DNA of 64,000 bases from Acidithiobacillus sulfurivorans (lineage in GTDB: Bacteria > Pseudomonadota > Gammaproteobacteria > Acidithiobacillales > Acidithiobacillaceae): the NCBI RefSeq assembly GCF_018853815.1, contig NZ_JAAOMP010000028.1, positions 62,001 through 126,000 of the forward strand, given 5' to 3'. Position 1 is the first letter of the stretch. Each line of letters opens with the position of its first letter. The position numbers and the translations under genes are program-made. The notes under the pieces are model-generated. The model saw only the letters and a program-made list of their open reading frames with translations. It had not been told where the DNA came from and searched no databases. Below, piece by piece: positions 44,220 to 53,094 of the stretch.

Positions 44220-46088
44220 CTAACTCTCTCTCGTTGGCTTTTTACGCTTGCCAGCCGTGCCACCACGCGGTTTAGCCTCACCTTTCGATGGTTTCGTAGT
44301 TGCCGACAAGATTTTCCTCGATGGTTTCGCGTCTCCCCCGCTACGCGCACGGGGTGCTGAAGACCGACGGGGTGCTCCCGATTTATCGCTTCCGGCTTCT
44401 TGTGGGGCAATTTGTAACGGCCGTCCCGCCACCCAGACTTTCTGCAAATGCTGCAAGGCGTCCGCAGGAATATCTGCCGGTAACTCTACCGTACTGTATT
44501 CACCGTGGATTTCCACCTTGCGGATATTGCGACTGGGAATCCCTGCCTCATTGGCAATAGCGCCGACAATATTCTTGATCTGGGCGCCATGATCTTCGCC
44601 GACATCCAGACGGAAGCGCCGCATCGGCTGATCATCCGCAAGGGGTTTACGGGGTGCGCGGTTAGCACCGCGATCACTACGCACTGGCCTTTCGTCATCG
44701 CCGCGCCGCCGTGAAGAGCTTGGCCGCCCTGATCCTGAGGACTCAGTACGCATGGGCCGGGTGGGTTCTTCAACAGGCACCAGTGGCCGTTCTTTTTGCA
44801 CCATGTAGGCCAGAGCTGCCGCAATTTCACTGAGGCCCACGTCATGCTCCTGCTGATAATCGGCAATGAGCGATTCAAAAACCGACAAATCCTGAGCGTT
44901 GATCACTTCCGACAATTGGTCCTTGAACTGGGACATGCGGCGGTCGGCCACATCTTCGATGCTCGGCAAATGCATAGCCGTAATCGTCTGGCCGGTAGCC
45001 TTTTCAATAGCCCGCAACAAATGACGCTCGCGCGGAGCCACAAAGAGGATGGCATCACCGCTTCGTCCTGCCCGTCCAGTACGCCCAATCCGGTGCACAT
45101 AAGCCTCGGTATCATTGGGAATATCGTAATTGATGACGTGGGTGATGCGTTCCACATCCAGGCCCCGCGCCGCAACATCCGTAGCAATCACAATGTCCAG
45201 AGCACCGGATTTTAAGCGTTCGATGGTTTGTTCACGCAAGGCCTGGCTCAAGTCACCATTCAGGGCACCGCAGGCGTAACCACGTGCTTCCAGACGTTCG
45301 GCGAGTTCTACAGTCGCTGTTTTGGTGCGGACAAATACAATCCAGGCATTGCTGTCTTCGACTTCCAGAATCCGGGTCAACGCATCCAGCTTGTGGGTAC
45401 CGCTCACTTGCCAGTAACGCTGACGAATAGTGGCCACAGTGGTCGTCGCCGACTTGATTTTGATTTCAAGAGGGTTCTTGAGATAGGTTTTCGCAATCCG
45501 GCGAATGGCATCGGGCATGGTCGCCGAAAACAAGGCCACCTGCCGACCATCCGGCGTGTGCTGCAGGATGTCTTCCACTGCATCAATGAAGCCCATGCGC
45601 AACATTTCGTCGGCCTCATCCAGAACTACCGCCTGCAATTGGTCAAGGCGCAGGGTTTTGCGGCGCAAATGATCCTGAATGCGCCCCGGAGTCCCTACTA
45701 CCACATGCACACCCCGCTGCAATTGCTTCAGTTGCAAGCCCATGGATTGCCCGCCGTAAATAGGCAACACATGAAAACCCGGCAGAAATTTGGCGTAGCT
45801 TTGCATGGCCTCGGCAACCTGAATGGCCAATTCGCGAGTGGGGGCCAGAACGAGCAATTGCGGAATGCGCAGACTAATATCGACACGGCTGAGCAGGGGC
45901 AAGGCAAAAGCCGCTGTCTTACCCGTACCGGTCTGGGCGAGGCCAATGACATCGCGGCCTTCCAGCAGCGGCGGAATACTTTGCTCCTGAATCGGGGAGG
46001 GCTGTTCATAGCCGATCTCCGCCACCGCTTTCTGCAAAGGTTCGGCGAGAGCAAAATCACTAAAACGGAGATCAGATTGTTGAGACAT
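44220..46088 (-). CDS. deaD: DEAD-box RNA helicase DeaD/CsdA
   Basis: ATP-dependent RNA helicase for ribosome assembly and cold growth. The 622-residue protein has the Q motif (PSPIQEQSIP), Walker A AQTGTGKT, DEAD, SAT, HRIGRTGRAG, then a DbpA-type RNA-binding domain (about residues 480-550) and a long basic Lys/Arg/Ser tail. The ATG at 46088 is preferred to the GTG at 46094. It converges with cspA. Confidence 0.96.
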   Translation of the reverse strand: MSQQSDLRFSDFALAEPLQKAVAEIGYEQPSPIQEQSIPPLLEGRDVIGLAQTGTGKTAAFALPLLSRVDISLRIPQLLVLAPTRELAIQVAEAMQSYAKFLPGFHVLPIYGGQSMGLQLKQLQRGVHVVVGTPGRIQDHLRRKTLRLDQLQAVVLDEADEMLRMGFIDAVEDILQHTPDGRQVALFSATMPDAIRRIAKTYLKNPLEIKIKSATTTVATIRQRYWQVSGTHKLDALTRILEVEDSNAWIVFVRTKTATVELAERLEARGYACGALNGDLSQALREQTIERLKSGALDIVIATDVAARGLDVERITHVINYDIPNDTEAYVHRIGRTGRAGRSGDAILFVAPRERHLLRAIEKATGQTITAMHLPSIEDVADRRMSQFKDQLSEVINAQDLSVFESLIADYQQEHDVGLSEIAAALAYMVQKERPLVPVEEPTRPMRTESSGSGRPSSSRRRGDDERPVRSDRGANRAPRKPLADDQPMRRFRLDVGEDHGAQIKNIVGAIANEAGIPSRNIRKVEIHGEYSTVELPADIPADALQHLQKVWVAGRPLQIAPQEAGSDKSGAPRRSSAPRARSGGDAKPSRKILSATTKPSKGEAKPRGGTAGKRKKPTRES

Positions 46089-46181
46089 GGACACACCCGG
46101 AAGAGAATTCAGGGTCCGAACTATACGCCAATTATCGCGAACTTGCAGTGTTTTCTTGTCGATATATGCGGTTCGGCAAAA

Positions 46182-46805
46182 TCAGTCGGCGTCGAGTGCC
46201 GCCTGCAGTTCTGTTTGAATCGCCAGATCTGCCCCGGGACCAACGGGCGTCCGGTCTGCCACAAAGGTATCTGTGAAGGCATATTCAAAATGCACATCCT
46301 GAAGGCCGAGGCTGCCAAAAATTCGGGTTTCCCAGGAATGATCATCGGCATGGGCCATCAGGGTCGGCCACTGGTCCGGACTGGCACATTCGAGGATAGG
46401 ACCAAAAAAGATAGCGCCTGGCTTGTTTTTCAGGCGTAAAGCACAACTGCCGGGGGTGCGGCCAGACATTGGCAGAAAATCAATGGTGCGCGTCAGGCGC
46501 AACTTGCTATCCAGGGCAATATCGATGGGCGTGTTCAAAAATTGGGCCTCGGCGGGCTGCGCCACCAGCTTGCAACCGGCCTGCTTCCAGAGCAACACAT
46601 CCTGCGCGCCAAAATGGCTGGGCAAAAACAATATCTGCAGCGGAGCCAAAGCTTCCAGTTCTGCTTTCAATACCTCGGTATATACCGGCGCGTTGACGAG
46701 AATGCCCCCGGCATCCTTATCTGCAATAAAATATACTGCTGGCTGTGCGCCCCCACCTTCTACGTGGTAAATATCCCGGTCGAAGAAACTGCACAACTTT
46801 TGCAT
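46182..46805 (-). CDS. Metallo-beta-lactamase-fold-like protein lacking the zinc motif
   Basis: A 207-residue protein whose spacing resembles the MBL superfamily. GGILVNAPVY and the SGRTPGSCALRL segment (compare PGHTPGS of hydrolases) are recognisable. The HxHxDH position reads LPSHFGAQDVLLW, so most zinc ligands are gone. It may be a non-catalytic MBL relative. It is monocistronic, divergent from the cation antiporter with 122 bases between. Confidence 0.5.
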   Translation of the reverse strand: MQKLCSFFDRDIYHVEGGGAQPAVYFIADKDAGGILVNAPVYTEVLKAELEALAPLQILFLPSHFGAQDVLLWKQAGCKLVAQPAEAQFLNTPIDIALDSKLRLTRTIDFLPMSGRTPGSCALRLKNKPGAIFFGPILECASPDQWPTLMAHADDHSWETRIFGSLGLQDVHFEYAFTDTFVADRTPVGPGADLAIQTELQAALDAD

Positions 46806-46927
46806 ACTCTGCTCCTGCCTCGGTCATTCCAGATGATGCTTGCAGTATAAACATAATCCACGCTGAAACTCATCTTGCGACCGTTTTTTGTCGTTGTGGA
46901 TACATACCACTGTGGCATAATCCGTTC

Positions 46928-47935
46928 ATGAATATACTCCTGCTGATTGCTGCCCTGATAATCATCCTCGCCGGGGCCGAGGCATTCACCAATGCCCTGG
47001 AACATCTGGGTGACCGCCTCGGCATATCCGAAGGGGTCACCGGTTCGATATTTGCCGCTGTAGGCACGGCACTGCCGGAGGCTATGGTCCCCATCGTCGC
47101 GGTATTTGCTGCCGCATCGGGAAAACCCGCCCATCTTGGTGAAGAAGTCGGTGTCGGTGCCATTCTGGGTGCGCCCATGATGTTATCCACCCTGACCTTA
47201 TTCCTGATGGCCGTTTTTGTGTCTCCGAAACGGGGCTGGCAGGGTGCCCTACAGCCAGAACCCAGCGGATTACGTCGTGATCTGGGATGGTTTCTGGCCG
47301 CTTTTGGCCTCTCCAGCGTCGCCTTGTTTGTACCGCACCATATTACCCTGGTACGGGTCGGCATCGCCCTGATTCTGATCACCCTGTATTTTTTGTATGT
47401 GCTGGTTACCCTACGTGCTTCGGCGGCCCTGGTTGCCGAGGGTCATGGCACAGAAGCTGGTCATGCCTTATACCTCAGCAAAACAGGTTTACCCGTGCAA
47501 ATGCCGGTGATTCTGCTGCAGTTGGCGATCGGCTTGGGCATGATCGTGTTTGGTGCCAGTTTATTTGTGGATGGTATTGAAGGGTTATCCCACTGGCTGG
47601 GCATATCGGCGCTGATCCTGTCGCTGCTGGTGGTTCCCATCGCCACTGAGCTTCCGGAAAAAATCAACAGCATCCTCTGGATTCGGCGCGGCAAAGATAC
47701 CCTGGCCTTTGGCAACATCACCGGTGCGCTGGTTTTTCAGGGCAGCCTCCTGCCCGCCATTGGCGTATTACTCACCCCTTGGTCGCCCTCCTTCCCCGTA
47801 CTGCTGGGGGCGGGGCTCACTTTGTTGGCCGGCACTTATACCTACTTGCTAGTCATCCGTGGGGTCATCCTGCGTCCGTATCATTTTGTGGTAAATGGTC
47901 TGTGTTATGCCGCCTACTTTTTGGCCTTGACCTGA
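46928..47935 (+). CDS. CaCA-family cation (Ca2+/Na+) antiporter
   Basis: A 335-residue membrane protein with ten helices in two inverted halves. The alpha-repeats are GSIFAAVGTALPEAMVP (helix 2 of half one) and LLVVPIATELPEKINSI (half two), with the conserved Glu-Pro pairs that bind the ion. The family exports Ca2+ or similar ions against H+ or Na+. ATG 46928 starts the first helix; the frame upstream is not coding-like. Confidence 0.85.
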   Translation: MNILLLIAALIIILAGAEAFTNALEHLGDRLGISEGVTGSIFAAVGTALPEAMVPIVAVFAAASGKPAHLGEEVGVGAILGAPMMLSTLTLFLMAVFVSPKRGWQGALQPEPSGLRRDLGWFLAAFGLSSVALFVPHHITLVRVGIALILITLYFLYVLVTLRASAALVAEGHGTEAGHALYLSKTGLPVQMPVILLQLAIGLGMIVFGASLFVDGIEGLSHWLGISALILSLLVVPIATELPEKINSILWIRRGKDTLAFGNITGALVFQGSLLPAIGVLLTPWSPSFPVLLGAGLTLLAGTYTYLLVIRGVILRPYHFVVNGLCYAAYFLALT

Positions 47936-48004
47936 GCACCTCTTGATATGCGAACAAACAAGGGACTCGCCGCTGGTATCCTGCTTTTGCTAGACTAGAC
48001 CCAT

Positions 48005-48080
48005 GCCCCGGTAGCTCAGTGGATAGAGCAACCGCCTCCTAAGCGGTAGGTCGCGCGTTCGATTCGCGCTCGGGGCACCA
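48005..48080 (+). tRNA. tRNA-Arg(CCT)
   Basis: A 76-nt tRNA. Acceptor stem GCCCCGG pairs with TCGGGGC (one G-U), encoded CCA. The anticodon stem ACCGC/GCGGT has loop CTCCTAA, anticodon CCT at 48038-48040, which reads AGG. The T-arm GCGCGTTCGATTCGCGC is clear. Confidence 0.97.
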
Positions 48081-48094
48081 ATCCGACGTAATCT

Positions 48095-48781
48095 CTAATC
48101 AGAGCTGGCCCTCGTACTCTTCCAGTGGCTTAGCAACGCAATACCAACCAGAAATACCGGTAAAACCATTGCGAGAGCAGGAACCTGAAAAAGAAAAAAT
48201 GCAAACAAAATCGCACCAACCAGATATGCACATAGCGCGGCTAGCTGTTGACGCCAGGCAAAGGGAAGCGGACGTTTCTTGCGGATATTTTCGACAAAAG
48301 TAATGACAATGCTGGTCAAGGTATTCGTGAACACGACAGAAGGAACGCCTGCGACATTAATCAGCCTCGCAGCCACACTTTGCAGCCCCATACTTAGCGC
48401 AGAAGCCATAATCAGGACATAGAGCAATACACCATCACCAGGAAAACCTACAAGCATCCAGACTAAAGCATAAACCCCCAGAAAAAAGGTCTCTACGCAG
48501 AGAAGTATTCGTAATCCATAGAGATGTTCTTTCCACACGCTCCCGAGGGCGATGCCAACTATAAAACCCAGAAGGGCGGCCAGAGAATGGGTAGCTGAGA
48601 GCAGGTGTCCCTGGCCTACGGCAATGCCAAACAGAGCCAGATTGCCCGTCATAGCCGAGGTAAAGACCATGTGAAACTTGAGAAAGGCGACAATGTCTGC
48701 TCCGCCAGAAGTAGCTGAGAGAAGGTGCATGGTCCGATCGGATTTCCCCAGGCGTTGGGGCGCAGAAGATTGCTCATTCAT
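48095..48781 (-). CDS. DUF1275 (YoaK) family membrane protein
   Basis: A 228-residue protein with six to seven helices and the family's TSAMTGNLALFGIAVG and LINVAGVPSVVFTNTLTSIV segments. Function is not established for the family. Its stop lies 15 bases from the tRNA-Arg gene, so this tRNA 3' flank is intact core or stable accessory DNA. It stands alone, convergent with the tRNA. Confidence 0.8.
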   Translation of the reverse strand: MNEQSSAPQRLGKSDRTMHLLSATSGGADIVAFLKFHMVFTSAMTGNLALFGIAVGQGHLLSATHSLAALLGFIVGIALGSVWKEHLYGLRILLCVETFFLGVYALVWMLVGFPGDGVLLYVLIMASALSMGLQSVAARLINVAGVPSVVFTNTLTSIVITFVENIRKKRPLPFAWRQQLAALCAYLVGAILFAFFLFQVPALAMVLPVFLVGIALLSHWKSTRASSD

Positions 48782-48877
48782 AAAATGCAGGCCATCTCAA
48801 TATCCTCTTAAATTATTGTTCACGGTTCCTTATAGAGCCATCATAATCGAATCTGGGGCGAGGACAATGTGCCAGCA

Positions 48878-50953
48878 TCAAATCAAAACTGGCGCGATAT
48901 TAGCCGGATCGCTGAAACTCTCATGCCCGTTTTCGACATGCCCTGCCATGCGCCAATGGTGCTGAGGGGTGGAGACGATCAGGTCATACCAGTGGTGACT
49001 GGGTTGCAGGTTCCAGTGCAGTTCCTGGGTTTGCCCTGCCGCCAACTGAATTTTTCGAGTACCCTGTCCGTACACCGGGTCCATTACTTCAATGGGCAGG
49101 GTATCGGCACCGGCGTTATACAAGAGCACCCGGATATTCCCAGTCTGGGTTCCCTGGGTATCAATGTGCAAAGTGGAAGGACCCGTACCCATAATTTTGC
49201 GGATATAGCTGTCCGGTCCATAAACCGTGAGCGCCAGTTTTTGATCCTTGGGCAGCATCATCTCGTCTTTCAGCTTGGCTCCGGCCCCGATGGTGTAATG
49301 GTGAGGCAGCTCATGACTGCCATCCCAGTAGGCCGTACAGACCACACCCAAATCAGAAGGATTGTGCATGTGCAGACGGACGCCTCTACGGCTGGCTTCC
49401 AGCCGAACTTCGGTCGCATAAGCGAGGGCGCGCCGTTTGCGCAGACCACTTTCCTGGGGAATGATGCTCTCGGTGTGTTCGGGAACCACTGGAGCCGGCA
49501 GAGTCGATTCGTGATGGACCGTTGCCACATAATTGGCGGTACTGGGCAGGGGCACCTTGCGCTCATCGGCACGTGAAAAGTCAAAGGCTGAAGTCAGATC
49601 ACCGCAAACCGCCCGTCGCCAAGGGGCAATGTTGGGTTCACTGACGCCGAAGCGTTTTTCAATAAAACGGATGACCGAGGTATGGTCGAAGACTTCCGAA
49701 CACACATATCCCCCCTTACTCCAGGGCGAGATGACTGTCATGGGCGTCCGGGGACCCAGACCGTAGGGCAACTGATCCGCACTATAGAGTACCGGCCAGT
49801 CAGGGTTGATATGATCATGGACCATACCTTCAGTACTGACGGTCGATTTCCCCGGGCGCACCGGAGTCGGGGGCTGCGGTGGCGTGACATGGTCAAAGAA
49901 GCCATCGTTTTCGTCGTAATCCAGCAGGACCACGGTCTTACCCCAGACCTCCGGATTACTGGTCAGGGCATCCAGCACCCGGGCAATGTAAATGGCGCCA
50001 TAGGCCGGTGGATAGGAGGGGTGCTCAGAGTAACCCGCCGGAGTAACAATCCAGGAAACTTGAGGAAGTCTATTAAGGCGGACATCAGCCTGAAGGCGGG
50101 CTAATCCTCCACCTGCCATGCCGCGCTGATACAGTTCATCACTGGTGGATGCCCCGGCAAAAGGTTTGAACCATGCCAGGGCATTATCTCCAAAATTACC
50201 TTTAAATGGGTCTTGATAAGTTCCATCGTCCGAATCTCGCCCCTCTTGGTAAACACACCAGGAAATGCCTGCATCTTGTAAGCGTTCAGCGTAGGTCGTC
50301 CAGGTAAACGGCTTTAGTGCCGGTTCGCGTTTATTCAGCGGGTTATAATCCCAAGTATTGTCATCAATGAAAGGCCCGCCCTGCTTACCTTCAGGATCAA
50401 TGGTACCGGTAAATAACATGCTGCGGTTAGGACTCGTAGGGCCAGCAATAGACGCAAAATAATGGTCACAAATGGTAAAATGATCGGCCAGCGCATAATG
50501 GAAAGGGATATCCTGGCGTTGGAAATAGCCCATGGTCATGTCGGTCTTGTTGAGCGGCCAGGCATTCATCAGGCCCCCCGCAATGGCTCCGTGCTGGGAC
50601 GCCCAGCTATGGTCCAGGTCCTGAAGGAATTGCGCAGAAGTTTTGTGGGTATTGAAATGAAAAGGCAGAATGGGCCGGGTCGGGTCGTCCATGCGCCCCT
50701 GAAACCAGACGGGTTTACCGTCGGGTAACTTCAGCGGAAAACGGTCATTATAACCGCGCACCCCGCTCAGGTGTCCAAAATAATGATCAAACGAACGGTT
50801 TTCCTGCATGAAAACCACAATATGTTCCACATCTTCCAGAGTCCCGGAACGACCCAGGGCGGGCAGCATGGCGGCACGGGCTACTGAACTGCCCAGAAAA
50901 GCGGTGAGCGTGGCACCGGCCCCCAGGCTTTTTAAAAAATCGCGACGTCTCAT
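48878..50953 (-). CDS. Tat-exported phosphocholine-specific phospholipase C
   Basis: A 691-residue secreted phosphoesterase of the PlcH/PlcN/AcpA superfamily. The twin-arginine signal RRRDFLK sits at the N-terminus. Active-site segments are FMQENRSFDHYFG, SPNRSMLFTG and DYDENDGFFDHV. The C-terminal 200 residues are the repeated beta domain of phosphocholine-specific phospholipases. The substrate could also be another phosphodiester. The ATG overlaps the Sel1 gene stop by four bases and has GAGGAG upstream. It may release phosphate, choline or lipid from cell debris, which would fit the nucleoside-scavenging genes upstream. Confidence 0.88.
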   Translation of the reverse strand: MRRRDFLKSLGAGATLTAFLGSSVARAAMLPALGRSGTLEDVEHIVVFMQENRSFDHYFGHLSGVRGYNDRFPLKLPDGKPVWFQGRMDDPTRPILPFHFNTHKTSAQFLQDLDHSWASQHGAIAGGLMNAWPLNKTDMTMGYFQRQDIPFHYALADHFTICDHYFASIAGPTSPNRSMLFTGTIDPEGKQGGPFIDDNTWDYNPLNKREPALKPFTWTTYAERLQDAGISWCVYQEGRDSDDGTYQDPFKGNFGDNALAWFKPFAGASTSDELYQRGMAGGGLARLQADVRLNRLPQVSWIVTPAGYSEHPSYPPAYGAIYIARVLDALTSNPEVWGKTVVLLDYDENDGFFDHVTPPQPPTPVRPGKSTVSTEGMVHDHINPDWPVLYSADQLPYGLGPRTPMTVISPWSKGGYVCSEVFDHTSVIRFIEKRFGVSEPNIAPWRRAVCGDLTSAFDFSRADERKVPLPSTANYVATVHHESTLPAPVVPEHTESIIPQESGLRKRRALAYATEVRLEASRRGVRLHMHNPSDLGVVCTAYWDGSHELPHHYTIGAGAKLKDEMMLPKDQKLALTVYGPDSYIRKIMGTGPSTLHIDTQGTQTGNIRVLLYNAGADTLPIEVMDPVYGQGTRKIQLAAGQTQELHWNLQPSHHWYDLIVSTPQHHWRMAGHVENGHESFSDPANIAPVLI

Positions 50954-51714
50954 GTATTCTTCTCCTCAAGATGTTGAAGGGCAGCGGCAGCCGGTGGATA
51001 GTGCCAGGCCAAAGCGTGTGCAAAATAACGCGCTGCCAATGCGCGATTGGCATGAACCCCATGCCCGTAGAGATAGGCAATACCGAGGTCATAGGCGGCA
51101 GCGCCCACATGTTCGGCATTGAGTTTTTTTAACAGGGCCAGACTGCGCCCTTCATACCAGGCAGCCTTGGTTTTGTTTTTCGGCATGAGCCAACCTGCTG
51201 TATAAGCCTTACCCAGCCAGAAATCGGCATTGACCACCTGCGGCACCATCAGACCCTGGCGAAACCAGAAGGCTGCCTGTTGGGGGTTGTGAGTAACCCC
51301 CCAGCCATTGAGATAGGCATTGGCTACCTGGCGCTGGGCAAAGCGATCCCCCGCTTCGGCGGCCTGCAGATACCAGTGGAAAGCGGTTTGGGGGTTTGCG
51401 GAAACGCCCAAACCTGCCTGATACAAATGACCCAGCGTGTCAGCAGCCCAGAAATCGTCCTTGTCCGCCGCTGCTTTTTTGAGCAGAGGCACCGCCTGAG
51501 CATAGGCATCCTGATTCAGCAGATGGACGATGGGATCATCCGCCTTATGGATGGCCCGGGCATGGGACAGATAGGCATCAGCAACGGCGCCCGGATTGGC
51601 GGTGTTGCTCATGACAATCGTGGGAGTGTTGCCAGCTTGCGCCGCATCGGCAAAAGGTAACAGTGTCAGCAGAACTGCACCGGTAAAAGCCAACTGCAAA
51701 ACACGTTGTCGCAT
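50950..51714 (-). CDS. Exported Sel1-repeat protein
   Basis: A 254-residue protein with a signal peptide (cleavage near ADAAQA) and about four Sel1-like repeats (LGHLYQAGLGVSANPQTAFHWYLQAAEAG and similar), helical pairs used for protein contacts. It precedes and is coupled to the phospholipase C gene, so it may help its folding, export or anchoring. AGGAG ribosome binding site. Confidence 0.82.
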   Translation of the reverse strand: MRQRVLQLAFTGAVLLTLLPFADAAQAGNTPTIVMSNTANPGAVADAYLSHARAIHKADDPIVHLLNQDAYAQAVPLLKKAAADKDDFWAADTLGHLYQAGLGVSANPQTAFHWYLQAAEAGDRFAQRQVANAYLNGWGVTHNPQQAAFWFRQGLMVPQVVNADFWLGKAYTAGWLMPKNKTKAAWYEGRSLALLKKLNAEHVGAAAYDLGIAYLYGHGVHANRALAARYFAHALAWHYPPAAAALQHLEEKNT

Positions 51715-51731
51715 TTTAAGCTCCTGATGTT

Positions 51732-51751
51732 AGGTGGGCCATGCGGCCCAC
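51732..51751. terminator. Hairpin GGTGGGCC/GGCCCACC
   Basis: Perfect 8-base GC-rich stem with a 4-base loop between the TonB receptor stump and the Sel1 gene. A T-run follows only weakly, so it may be a pausing or rho-assisted terminator for the reverse-strand transcript. Confidence 0.5.
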
Positions 51752-51767
51752 CGTGTTTTAGACAGGT

Positions 51768-51944
51768 TCAGAATGTTGCGCGAAGGTCTGCACCCACAAA
51801 GGTCGGGGCGCCTGGCTGTCCTACAGCATAGTCGCCGCCCAGATAACTGGGGCGATACTCCTCTTCAACATAGAAATTGAATGAGGGTTTTTCGAGGCGT
51901 CCATATCCAGGCACCAGATATAACCAAGATTCAGATTGGTTTTA
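51768..51944 (-). pseudogene. C-terminal stump of a TonB-dependent receptor
   Basis: About 58 codons read in frame to a stop at 51768: the last barrel strands of a TonB-dependent receptor, ending GQPGAPTFVGADLRATF. The ending closely matches that of the full receptor at 53095 (GQTGAPVFVGSNVSLRFE). It starts directly behind the nucleosidase stop and has no start codon or ribosome binding site. It looks like the remainder of a receptor gene replaced by the AT-rich insertion. Confidence 0.8.
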
Positions 51945-53006
51945 GCGGTAAACCCCATATTTTTTCGTCCAATCTGAGACATAGACTGGTGGCTTCATAG
52001 CTTTAATAAATTTTCCATTAGGCCAAGGATCAGTAAATCCACCCATTAAATTATATGCGACTTTTCCATCCTTTTCAGAAGATATCATTTCAATCATTTT
52101 TAACGCAATCAAGTTAGATCTTTTCTGTGCATACTCAGAACATTGATGAAAATACTGATTAATTACCGTAGGCACGTTCATTGCTGCATCAGAAATAGTA
52201 TGAATCTCAATAAAAGGAATCTTGTTCATTGTTGAAACCAGGGCAATAGGATAATTTCCGGCCTCATCGGCTTCATGGAAAATTTGGGTACTCTTTTTGA
52301 TTTGTTTTATATTCCGCAACCACGCATCACCCGAACCTTGAGTCCCATAAGCAAGTATCCACGGTCTACGTCCTACCGGTGCGGACAATATGTTAGCAGG
52401 CGTAAACCGAGCAACTTTTGTAGCTGCAATAGCAGCCAGTCTCACCAATTCTGGATTTGCATAAATATATTCTGGATTGGGATTACCTTGCTTATAACCC
52501 TCATCATCAGTGACCAATGAGCTAAACTGACCAGGAACAATTTTTCCATCGCTCTTGGTCATATAATTACTAAAATTTACGACTCTAGCGCCAATCACAA
52601 CATCACCCATGGACAAATTCGGCAGATGCGATCCGGCAGTCCCTGGATCAATGACAAAAACAGGATCAAAAGTCTTTTCCATAAGATAAGTATCTATAGC
52701 TGTGAGACTAAAGCTGCCAACTGGAGGAGGGGACGACAGGACCACAGGTATCCCATAAATATCTCCTGTGGTGAACTTAAAAAAACCTTCTTTATAATTT
52801 TTTGGGTTGTTCATCTTGGCAGTGATCAGAGCATAGGTATTTGGGCTTGATGGCAGAATGATACCAACAAATGATCGGGGTGTACCCAAGCCAGTATTCT
52901 TGGTTGCTAGCAACTCTGTATCAGCTGTGGAGCAAGATGAAAAAATAAATAAACCAGAAAATAAAATCATGCAAAAATATAATCTTATATGGCTCACAAT
53001 AATCAT
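51942..53006 (-). CDS. Lipoprotein with nucleoside phosphorylase/nucleosidase fold
   Basis: A 354-residue exported lipoprotein: hydrophobic signal then lipobox FSSC (residue about 25). The body resembles the PNP/UDP phosphorylase superfamily (MTA/SAH nucleosidase-like): VGIILPSS start, DPGTAGSHLPNLSMGDVVIGARVV and PFIEIHTISDAA, which contains the Asp typical of purine/MTA enzymes. Start either ATG 53006 or GTG 52997 (GGAG ten bases upstream). It follows the TonB receptor by 88 bases. A periplasmic enzyme of this family suggests hydrolysis of nucleosides before inner-membrane uptake of the base. Strongly AT-rich compared with neighbours. Confidence 0.7.
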   Translation of the reverse strand: MIIVSHIRLYFCMILFSGLFIFSSCSTADTELLATKNTGLGTPRSFVGIILPSSPNTYALITAKMNNPKNYKEGFFKFTTGDIYGIPVVLSSPPPVGSFSLTAIDTYLMEKTFDPVFVIDPGTAGSHLPNLSMGDVVIGARVVNFSNYMTKSDGKIVPGQFSSLVTDDEGYKQGNPNPEYIYANPELVRLAAIAATKVARFTPANILSAPVGRRPWILAYGTQGSGDAWLRNIKQIKKSTQIFHEADEAGNYPIALVSTMNKIPFIEIHTISDAAMNVPTVINQYFHQCSEYAQKRSNLIALKMIEMISSEKDGKVAYNLMGGFTDPWPNGKFIKAMKPPVYVSDWTKKYGVYR

Positions 53007-53094
53007 ACTCCATTAATGTAATATTTACAGGCACAAGTCGAAAATATTATAACGACAAGCACCTGTAGTTTAAGCTTACGATATAAAACCAAAC

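Noticed and set aside
45228-46439. Plus-strand open frame of 403 codons
   Set aside because: Entirely antisense to deaD, with low-complexity composition mirroring that gene; no ribosome binding site or family features.
48869-49576. Plus-strand open frame of 235 codons
   Set aside because: Antisense to the C-terminal domain of phospholipase C.
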